The notes beneath the pieces are model-generated. The model saw only the letters and a program-made list of their open reading frames with translations. It had not been told where the DNA came from and made no database searches. This document shows positions 55,636 to 64,000 of a stretch of 64,000 nt of DNA, in pieces. The DNA is taken from assembly GCA_034770075.1 (NCBI GenBank), contig CM068377.1, positions 51,810,271-51,874,270 of the forward strand. The letters are read 5' to 3'. The number at the start of each line of letters is the position of its first letter. Positions within the stretch are counted from its first letter, which is position 1. The position numbers and the translations under genes are program-made. Origin of the DNA: Aralia elata. Taxonomy: Eukaryota; Streptophyta; Magnoliopsida; Apiales; Araliaceae.

Positions 55636-57036
55636 CTACTGGAGTTGATTCCCACTTCGAAGTGTTACAGCTTTACATTGTTCCTTACCATCTCTCTTGG
55701 GGTTAACCTCTGTATCACTTGGAAGTGTTCCTTGCGGTCGATTGTTCAAGACTTGGGCCAACTGACCAAGCTGATTTTCCAAATTCCGAATTGACACCGC
55801 TTGGCTCTTCACATTCAAGTCTACCTGATTTAACAGCTTATCTTTCTCATTCATTCTTTTTTCCGATGCTGTGATAAATCTTGCCAAAGACTCTTCTAAA
55901 TTGGGTTTTCTTTCTGCCTGTTGTGGAGCTTGGTTTTGAAAACCCGGGGGATTCTGTGATCTTAGAGCGGGATTTTGAACTTGAGTGTTATTGCTCCATG
56001 AGAAACCCAGATGATTTTTCCACCCCAGATTATATGCATTCTGGTATGGTTGTTGTTGTCGGTTGTAACTCCCCAAGTACTGTATAGATTCCGGATTAAT
56101 AGCACAATATTCCGTCGGATGTGCACCTGCACATAGCTCACACACATAAGCTGCTTGTTGGACCTTCAACTCCGCCAAAGCTTCAATTTTCTTAGACATG
56201 GTCGCCATCTGAGCTGTTAGTGCAGTGACTGCATCTACTTCCAAAACTCCAGCTACCTTTTGGTGATTCATCCTCGACGTCGGCCATTGATAGTTATTTG
56301 CAGCCATAGTTTCTAACAAGGTGAAAGCTTCATCAAAATTCTTATCCATAAGTGCTCCCCCCACGGCTGCATCTATAATTGTTCGAGTATTACTACTCAA
56401 CCCATTGTAAAATGTCTGGACTTGCAGCCACTTGGGTAATGCATGATGTGGACATCTTCTCAATAACTCTTTGAACCTTTCCCAAGCCTCATACAGTGTC
56501 TCTCCATGACTTTGCTCAAAAGTGGAAATATCATTTCTCAACTTAGCAGACTTAGCCGGCGGAAAGAATTTTGCTAGGAATTTCTGGGCCAAGTCATCCC
56601 AAGTTGTGATGGACCCTGGTGGAAGTGAGTGCAACGAACTCTTTGCTTTATCCCTTAGTGAAAACGGAAACAGACGTAGTCTCACCGCATCATCAGTTAC
56701 ATTGGGATATTTGAATGTATCACAAATCTCAATAAAGCTAACCAAGTGTTCATTAGGATCATCGTTGGCTAATCCCCCAAACTGTACCGCATTCTGAATC
56801 ATCTAAATTGTACCCGACTTGATCTCAAAGGAATTAGTCGTGATGGCTGGCCTCGTGATGCTTGACCTGATTTCATCAAGCTTAGGCATGGCATATTCCC
56901 TCAATGATTTCTGTTCTTCGTTAGCCATTTTTTCTTTCTCGATGGTCTCACAACAAAACTTTCTCAACTTGCGTAACTTTTTTTCAAGATCGTCTTCACT
57001 CTGCACAAGTTCCGGCTGCTTTGATCGGGTTTGCAT
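55636..57036 (-). pseudogene. gag: Athila gag (one amber stop inside)
   Basis: From ATG 57036 (MQTRSKQPELVQSEDDL) in one frame. The capsid domain has FGGLANDDPNEHLVSF, LRLFPFSLRDKAKSSL and YEAWERFKELLRRCP. The knuckle CELCAGAHPTEYC follows, then NHLGFSWSNN and a helical end. TAG at 56803-56805 stands where CAG would fit. A second TAG at 55636-55638 separates it from pol; downstream of it two GC palindromes are translated within a proline/alanine-rich linker. Confidence 0.9.
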
Positions 57037-57137
57037 AAACAAACCAAGATCACCTGAATTAGGAAGTAACAAGAAAAACAATGTTAACTAAAACTGAATT
57101 AATTAAATTTAAAACTTGAAATTATAGACACAATTGT

Positions 57138-57155
57138 TCCCCGACAACGACGCCA
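57138..57155 (-). promoter_or_regulatory. Primer-binding site of the Athila element
   Basis: On the minus strand TGGCGTCGTTGTCGGGGA follows the LTR end and AGTTTT spacer. The same spacer occurs in NA1 and NA2. Confidence 0.88.
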
Positions 57156-57161
57156 AAAACT

Positions 57162-58552
57162 TGTTTGCCAAAATCTATACTAGCAAAAATACGCAAGTAT
57201 ACGCAGTCCACAAGTAATAAAGTGAAAGTAGAGTATCGTCCCACAGAGAAGAATTGATTCTATAATAACAAATTCCCAATTTAAATCAAATCAATTTTTA
57301 GTAAACAAATGATCAATGATTTCTGAGGTTTTGAATTTAACTAATTAATTCTAAATTAAATTACTATCACTAGTTGAAAACAGATTTTTAAAGACTTAAG
57401 ATTATAACTTCGCTTAATGCTTTATTTTACTTAACATGTTCCCCTTTGAATTATGCTAGTTATTCTGGATTGTTAACCAGGAATGCATCACTATTTATGA
57501 TCATCTTTCAATGTTCCATAAACAACTTAACTTAAATCCACAATTGATAGACTCAAGTTAATCACCCTAGATAACTAACTCACTATATTTCTATGTGAAT
57601 TACAATTAAAAAGGATTTAAAGCCCAAGTTCCCTATTTTGATTACATGCGGTGAATATGTATACCTCTATCCTAATCACGAATTATGAATTCCATTGACA
57701 GCAGAAGACACAATCACATGCTATTATGGTCGGATCTAAATCTATACTTCATCTTTCAAATTCATACAGATTATCTCAGTAATTATTGGCCAGATAATTA
57801 AGCAATTCAGCACAAACCGTAATAGACAATCCAAAAATAACTAATCATAATATTCAAAGAAGCATGCTATTCAAAACTACACGCTAAGATCCATTATAGC
57901 CTTAAAAGAAATTTAGTTCATAAATAAACTAGAATTCATCATCCACAAGTTTAATAACATCAAAAGTTTAGAATAGAGAGAAAAGAGAAGAAACACTATA
58001 AGCAATCCTTCAATCTCTGTCCTGCTCCTCCTTGCTTTCTCCTTGCTATCAACTTGCTTCGAGTCTTCTGCAATTGCTCCAAACTAGGGTTTGCTAATAA
58101 TCGATTTTGATTACCAACTAGAAAACACCTATTTATAGTATCTGATAAAATCCCCTAATTAATTACAAAGTTTCAAAACCAAAATCAAATCAAATCCAAT
58201 TAAAACATCTAAAAAGTTAATTTTGCCCTCACTCGAACCGGCGCGGCCGCTCCTGGATTAAGCTTACAAGGCGCGCGGCCGCGCTACCCAGACAGTAATT
58301 TTTTTTCTAACTCTGGCATCACGCGCGGCCGCGCTGCTACCCAGTTCATTTTGGGCGCGGCCGCGCTGCTCTGAAATCCTGCAACATCAGCAACTTCATC
58401 CACTCGAACGTCCAATTCTCGCCCAATGCAATCCCAACATGTGCAACCTACAAAAACACACAAAATACATGAAAAGTAACTGAAAACCATGGAAATAAAC
58501 AATAATTCGCGTATATTGGTATCCGATTCGTAGGTATAAAACCTACTCATCA
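57162..58552 (-). repeat. Athila 5' LTR (1391 bp)
   Basis: Pairs with 44238-45595. It carries four GC palindromes (about 58241, 58271, 58322, 58353) against three in the other LTR, and one CAGCAAC unit against three. TATTTATA at 58130-58137 is the TATA box on the element strand. The terminal hairpin is at 58530-58546. Confidence 0.93.
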
Positions 58553-58557
58553 GTCTA

Positions 58558-58640
58558 ACCCCGTTACGAAGGTCCATGGGTTCCTCGGGACATCTTCGGT
58601 GCTTCCGATGTTAATTGGGCAACATAGATAGGGTCATTAA
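58558..58640 (-). repeat. Tekay-type 5' LTR, segment 2 of 3
   Basis: Short piece of the host LTR between the Athila TSD and the copia solo LTR TSD (ATTAA, 58636-58640). It has no other content. Confidence 0.75.
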
Positions 58641-60459
58641 TGTTAGGTTTGTATATAACGCGAACATGCAATCAAATTACATAAATAAAGCGGAAGCGCG
58701 ATAAAATCATATTTTAAAATTTTACACAAACCATCACCATGATCAATCTATGTGCTCAATTAACGATATAAACGAAAGAGATAGAGATTAAGAAATTATA
58801 CCCTCGTAGAACCGTGCTTCCTCGGGTACAAGTTCATCTCCAATTCCTTCACGTTCTCCTTGAATTCCACCGACTAAATTCCTTTGCTTGATCAACGTTA
58901 GCCACCCAAGTGTTTGGCCTCTAGAGGTGATCCACCAAGGAAGAATAGTTATTCAAGAAGTTAGGTGTTGGCAAAACCCTAGTTTCTATATCTATAAAAA
59001 TTGCAAATACTCTCCACAATCTAATGCAAGAGTGTGTAACCCTAATCTATGATAAGACTCCTCTTATTTATAGATGTAGGAATAACCCTTCCCTAAACTA
59101 TTTAGGATTAGGGTTTCTATTATAATTAAACTCCTTTAATTAATTATGCTCCTAATCCAATTAGGAATTCATGTGAGAGTACTTCTATTAATTAATTCTC
59201 AATCCCTATTAGGAATTAAATAATAGTAATAGTAATAATAATAATAAGACTCCTCTTATTAGTTTATATTTAATATTTCCGAAATATTAAATAATAAATA
59301 TTAAGCTATTTAATTTATTCTATCCCATAGATTAAATTAAATACACTTAACTTATTATTACAATTATGCCATTTACTTCTTAAATAAATATTTTCCTTTT
59401 GCGGTGTGACCCTTTAGGTTCTCCATATTAAACCGGTTGTGAATAAATCAATTAGAACAACTCTAATTTTATTTAAATAAATAAATTAAACTATTTAATT
59501 CATTTAAATAAATAATATTTATTCTACAATAAGGGTAAGCCCCCTTAGCGATCAACGACTTTCTAGATAATATAGATTTCAACATTAATCACAAAAGAAC
59601 CTTTCAGTGAATAGTTACCGTACTATTCAATCCTTCTATCATACAATGTCCCAATTAAATATAAGACATGGATTTACTGTCAAGTCTTATTTTATTTAAT
59701 TATATGTATTTCGATTCCCAAATGCACAACTCTAAATAATGCAAATTAGAAACTCCTTTCTAATTTCATTCTGCCTTGGCCAAGGACTACTGAGTTGTCA
59801 TTTATCGAATCACATAGGATATTCACATCTTTTACTAGACGTGGTAGATTCTTTGTTGATCATTCACCTATCTCCATGTACAACTTATTATACCCAATCA
59901 TACCCTTTGATATACCCTAAAGGTCTTAAGGGACATGTCAAAGTATAACTCATCATACACAAGATAGTATGATAATCTCAAGTCCAAGGATCACTTGTAC
60001 TACTATCACTATAGGAATTCCTATTGACAGGCGAGTAAAACTCCATTAGGTATTCCTTAGCGAGCCACGTTCAGTGAACTTATTCTCCAATAAGCACCTA
60101 CATACTTGCTTTAGTGTCTCCACACTAATGATTATGAGATCAATCATCCTCTTCCTAAGAGCAAGCAATGTATGTACTAATCTATCCGGATTCACTAATC
60201 CCCTTTTAGTAATCCAATGATTAGGAACAATTTTAGTTTGTGAGCTATCTAGAATTTAGATCTCATTAGCATGATCACCATCATGATTCTAAAAGTATTG
60301 CTCAAAACTATGGATTTATCACATTTAATATAACAGCACCATGTAGATAATATAAAATGCCTTTTAAGAAAATCAATTCTTTTATTAATAAATGAATAAG
60401 ATTACAAAGTATATGCTACATCATATCAAATATGATTGGCTTGTGTGCATACTACTTTC
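58641..60459 (-). mobile_element. Solo LTR of the Angela/Tork-like copia family, TSD ATTAA
   Basis: Plus strand starts TGTTAGGTTTG and ends TACTACTTTCA, the reverse complement of the copia LTR ends. The TSD ATTAA is at 58636-58640 and 60460-60464. 1819 bp, complete. TATTTATA at 59065-59072 is its TATA box. No internal region, so LTR-LTR recombination is inferred. Confidence 0.93.
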
Positions 60460-60464
60460 AATTA

Positions 60465-60493
60465 ATACGACTCTGGTTTAAGCCATTATGCGG

Positions 60494-60551
<58 letters not shown>

Positions 60552-61453
60552 CATGCGCTTTCTATACAGCTACTCTACGACTCCAGAGTTTGACATTATT
60601 CCAACATTACAACGAATTATGCTTGACTCAACTTCTAATGACTTAATCAGTACGAAAAAACTAATTGAACAAGTAAAGGCTATGTTTAAAAGAAACATAA
60701 AGGGTCTCACCTCTCCGGAGCTTCATTTGCTATCTCTCTAGTTTTTCAGATTTTGCTCGTCTGTCTAAACGGCAAGGACTCCTTCTCAAGGTTACTCTTA
60801 CCTCACAATATCTCGCTATATTAGAACTAATAAACACAGCAAGCTCTACAAGAGAAATCGGGATCTCTATTTATAGAGAATCCTTTATCCAATCATTGGT
60901 CATTACCCCGACCTTCAGACTGGTTCTAACCAAATTAACCGTTGGTCAAGAGAGGTTTGGTGGAAAGTTTTTACCAACCCATTTTTTAGCCATACCCAGT
61001 AATCATCAGATCAGACTTTAATCAGCGAAGTAGGGGAATAGGCCATTGGTTTGATGCGGCGGATTATACTTTTATGTAAAGATAAAATATTTGATTAGTA
61101 TTCAACAATAAGGACCACATGGTCGGGCTACTTCTGATTTAGGCCTATTAAATAACTTAACTCTCTAGCTTACTACCCACATATCATTAGCTTGGGTCAG
61201 GCTTGTTTAATGAAATAAAATGGACTAGTCCACTATTAAGAATCCCTTAGTGGAACTATTTAACATTAATAGTATTAACTATCTATAAGACCATTTCACA
61301 AGTAGCTACTTGGGCTTGTTTAAAATAATCTAAAAGGCTAGTCCATTATATTTGGACTATTAAGGGTTTAAAAATAATATGCAAAAGAATTTAATAACAG
61401 AGATTAAATTATTGACCTTAATAATATTATTTTGAAAAATCGTGGTCATTACA
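60465..61453 (-). repeat. Tekay-type 5' LTR, segment 3 of 3 (U3 end)
   Basis: On the minus strand it starts TGTAATGACCACG at 61453. TATTTATA at 60868-60875 gives TATAAATA on the element strand. A (TA)27 run lies at 60497-60550. The right flank TACTC belongs to the SIRE-like pol. Confidence 0.82.
60497..60550. repeat. (TA)27 microsatellite
   Basis: An uninterrupted TA run inside the LTR. Confidence 0.97.
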
Positions 61454-63025
61454 TACTCTGTATTCAAGAAGACGCCATACGAATTGTGGAAAGGAAGGAA
61501 GCCCAACATAAGCTATTTTTATGTCTTTGGCTATACGTGCTTTATTCTCAACAACGGTAAAAGATATCTGACCAAATTTCAACCCAAGTCAGACGAAGGA
61601 ATCTTTCTTGGATATTCTATAGATAACAAAGCGTACAGAGTGTTCAACAGGAAATTGTTGAGTGTTAGAGTATGAATCCATGTCTCCTTCAACGAATCTG
61701 ACTTAGGGGAATCAAGAAATGCCGTGTCTTTCGATGAGATCATAGAGTAGGAACCAACAGTCGTAGAGCATGAGAACCTTACGATCAAAGACTCATAAGT
61801 CGTAGAGTCAGACCCAACGATCATAGTGCCAGAGCAAGAGACCGTAGAGTCTATAGTTCTTAAGATGGATACTCTACAAATTGAAGATTCTACTGAGGAA
61901 GAGCTAGAGCTTGAAAAACTTAGACACGAAGGCACAGGGATTGATGTTCTAATTGGAAACAAGTGGGCAAGAGATCACACCCAAGACCTGATTATTGGGG
62001 ATCCCAATGCAGGAATCACAACTAGGTCGACTACTCAAAATGAATGCTTTTTCCTAAGCTTTCTCTCTTAGATGGAGCCTAAAAAGATAGAAGAAGCCAT
62101 GGAAGATTCAAGCTGGATCGAAGCTATGCAAGAAGAGCTAAACTAGTTTAAGAGAAGTAAAGTTCGGAGATTAGTCCCAAGACCTAAAGATCATCCAGTC
62201 ATCGGCACCTAATAGGTACTCAGAAACAAGATGGATGAAGATGAGGTGATCACAATGAATAAAGCAAAATTGGTGGCCAAAGGTTATTCTCAAGAAGATG
62301 GAATCGACTACAATGAGACCTTTTCTCTTGTTGTAAGATTAGAAGCCATCAGAATGTTCCTTGTCTATGCTACCCATATGAAGTTCAAAGTTTTTTCGAT
62401 GGATGTCAAGAGTGCTTTTTTGAATTGAGAACTTCAGGAAGAGGTTTATGTTGAATACCCTCCATGTTTTGTTAATCCAACTCATTCCAATTATGTCTAT
62501 AGATTAGATAAAGCTTTATATGGATTAAAACAAACACCTAGGGCATGGTATTTAACTCTAACTACTTTTCTTATTGAAAAAGGATTCACTAGAGGTAGGG
62601 TAGATATAACTTTATTTCTTAGGAAGTGTAAGGATAAAACATTATTAGTACAAATTTATGTAGATGATATTATATTTGGTTCTACGTATTAACGAGAAGT
62701 TGTGTGAGACATTTGCCAAGCTTATGCAGAGCAAGTTCGAGATGAGCATGATGCGTGAGTTGAACTTCTTCCTTGGACTACAAGTAAAGCAGATGGATGA
62801 ATGAATATTCATCAACCAAGCCAAGTACACTAAAGACTTACTTAAGAAGTATGGCATAAAATCAGCCACTCCCATGAAAACTCAATTAGCATCTGTAACC
62901 AAGCTTGATAAAGATGAGCAAGGTAAAAGTATTGAAATTATTCAATACAGTGGTATGATTGGATCTCTCCTATATTTAACTGCTAGTAGATCAGATATCA
63001 TGTTTGCTAATATTTTACCGAACCA
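61454..63025 (+). pseudogene. pol: SIRE/Maximus-like copia pol remnant (integrase C-terminus, RT, start of RNase H)
   Basis: TPYELWKGRKPNISYFYVFG and SDEGIFLGYSIDNKAYRVFN mark the integrase end of SIRE-type copia. A long acidic linker follows, then RT (KAKLVAKGYSQEDGIDYNET, FSMDVKSAFLN, YGLKQTPRAW, IYVDDIIFGST) and a piece of MIGSLLYLTASRSDIMF. There are many stops and several frameshifts. The 5' part was split off by the LTR inserted at 61453/61454 and is not elsewhere in the window; the 3' end fades at about 63025. Confidence 0.88.
61742..61849 (+). repeat. CGTAGAG words at 21-bp steps inside the SIRE-like coding linker
   Basis: (C/A)TAGAG-type words at 61742, 61763, 61802, 61823 and 61844 step by 21, 39, 21 and 21 bp. 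In the pol frame this is a 7-residue repeat with V-V-E. The word is the reverse complement of the CTCTACG word at 43470-43881. Confidence 0.7.
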
Positions 63026-63481
63026 TTAAGAGTATCCAAATTTAATAAGTTAATAAGTGAATTAGGAATGTTAAATTTATATCCTTAATACTATGCTCTG
63101 GAGAAAACTAACTTTGCAGGAAGAAATTGTAGAACAGTCAAGTAAAGCAAAGTTCGTAGAGTGCTTCGTAGAGTGAAGAAGGTCGTAAAGTGTTTCACAG
63201 AGTGAACATGTATCGTAGAGTAAAAATGCATTACAAAAAGAAAGCTCTACGATATCAGTCATATCGCTGAGTAGATAAAGGAAAAGTTACAGCGCGTGCA
63301 TGTCAAATCTAGATCAAGCGAGTGAGATAAAAAAATAACTACACTAAAGATGTAAATGGTAGTTAAGACGTAATGTGCCCCTAATAACCGCTTAAAACGT
63401 GTCCCACTCAGCCTATAAAGTGAAAAGTATATTTATATATTTCAAAATTTTAATTTGACCTTTCATATTCATCTGATCTGA
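63026..63481. other. Non-coding stretch with scattered TCGTAGAGT words
   Basis: No gene is seen. TCGTAGAGT or variants occur at about 63154, 63166, 63183 and 63213, and CTCTACGAT at 63244. The interval ends at a TGA (63479-63481) preceding the next open frame. Confidence 0.65.
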
Positions 63482-64000
63482 GATTTCAAGCTTTCAAATT
63501 TTCTCCCTCTCAAAAGAGTCCAAGAGTTCTATCTTAATGGCTCTTGTGCTAATGGGGTCATTGTCACAAGGGTGAAGGATGTCAAGCTCACCTATAAAGT
63601 GACCGAGATGAACCACCTCCATGGGTTTGTCAATGAAGGAGTCTCTACTTTCGAAGAGGTAGATGTGAAGGCTGGGCTAGAGCTTATGGGGTACAAGAAG
63701 AACCCAAAGCTCAAAGGGATAAAGAAGAAGGAATTCCCCCAGAATTACGAGTTCCTTGCCGACACGTCGGAAGATGTATTCTCTGCAAGGACCCAACCCA
63801 TGATTCTATCAAAGAACTCCAGCCGAAGATTATGTCTGCTATTATGATGGGGAAGAAAATAAACTTCGAAGCTGTGCTGATGGACTGGATCTCTAAATGG
63901 TTCAGTGACGCTGAGAAGAGGAAGAAAGAGGGAAAACCCCTTCCCAAAATGTTCTATAGAAGGCTTATCAACATCCTCCTGAAGGAAAGGCTGAAGAATC
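63482..64000 (+). pseudogene. Env-like/'putative plant transposon protein' ORF, partial
   Basis: Open from 63482 without an ATG. VQEFYLNGSCANGVIVTR parallels LQEFYANAKITKDGTAFVRG of the Athila env-like ORF in this window. After a frameshift at about 63799-63815, IMSAIMMGKKINFEAVL parallels AILLYGIVMGKSINVGYVI, followed by a basic helix (DAEKRKKEGKPLPKMFYRRL). The frame is open to the window edge. It may be the extra ORF of the SIRE-like element or of another one starting nearby. The assignment rests on this internal comparison. Confidence 0.55.

Larger units (their letters stand above)
44238..58552 (-). mobile_element. Athila-type Ty3-gypsy element with nested solo LTR
   Basis: Plus-strand ends TGTTTGCC...CTCATCA are flanked by the 5-bp TSD GTCTA (44233-44237 and 58553-58557). 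On the minus strand: 5' LTR, PBS, gag, PR-RT-RNase H-IN in one frame with three amber codons, repeats, env-like ORF, 3' LTR. About 11.4 kb without the 2.9-kb solo LTR inserted in the env-like ORF. Confidence 0.93.

Noticed and set aside
61579..61962. 127-codon serine-rich minus-strand ORF
   Set aside because: It is the mirror image of the acidic linker of the SIRE-like pol on the plus strand.

Overview
This window is retrotransposon-packed plant nuclear DNA. I see no host gene. Almost everything can be assigned to LTR retrotransposons of plant-specific lineages: a Tat/Ogre-type Ty3-gypsy element, several Tekay/Del-type chromovirus pieces, one Athila-type element, gag-only relatives of Athila, an Angela/Tork-like Ty1-copia family, and a SIRE-like copia fragment. 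TG...CA termini, tRNA primer-binding sites, polypurine tracts, 5-bp target-site duplications (TSDs), chromodomain, dual RNase H and env-like ORFs all point to a seed plant with a large, repeat-rich genome. The species cannot be told from this sequence.

Layout. 1-14632: a young Tat/Ogre-type element on the minus strand. Its 5' LTR is 12574-14632 and its 3' LTR runs off the left edge. It has gag-protease, a likely 167-bp intron, then RT, RNase H, a second RNase H and integrase. Between integrase and the 3' LTR lie an intact 521-codon antisense ORF (2970-4535, + strand) and a roughly 1-kb tandem array. 14633-16837: AT-rich DNA and a truncated copia LTR. 16838-18433: decayed Tekay protease-RT-RNase H (minus). 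18434-21098: LTR plus gag remnant of a non-autonomous Athila relative (NA1). 21099-25612: Tekay 3' LTR, integrase and chromodomain (minus). 25613-28050: a second non-autonomous element (NA2). 28045-36726: copia element (plus), with a 5' LTR cut off at a microhomology deletion. 36727-39723: fragment of the NA2 3' LTR, then a truncated Tekay-type LTR (plus). 39724-42155: decayed Tekay gag and a coiled-coil leader ORF (minus). 42156-61453: a Tekay-type LTR (minus) opened by two insertions. These are an Athila element (44238-58552, TSD GTCTA) and a copia solo LTR (58641-60459, TSD ATTAA). The Athila is itself opened by a Tekay-type solo LTR (47118-50008, TSD GTCGG). 61454-64000: SIRE-like copia pol remnant into which that LTR had inserted, then an env-like/'plant transposon protein' ORF running off the right edge.

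How it fits together. Autonomous elements supply protease, RT, RNase H and integrase. The gag-only elements share PBS, U5 end and LTR-terminal hairpin with the Athila copy and look like its parasites. A recurring theme is short, often palindromic words repeated many times inside one element: CCGG/CGTCGCCGG in Tat, GGCGCGGCCGCGCTGG in Athila, CTCTACGAT at about 21-bp spacing and CTCACGCTGCGGCGTGAG in Tekay LTRs, and AAAATAAAGGAGTTTATTTT in copia. Several of the same elements also carry an extra ORF of unknown function. This pairing is the most interesting pattern in the window.
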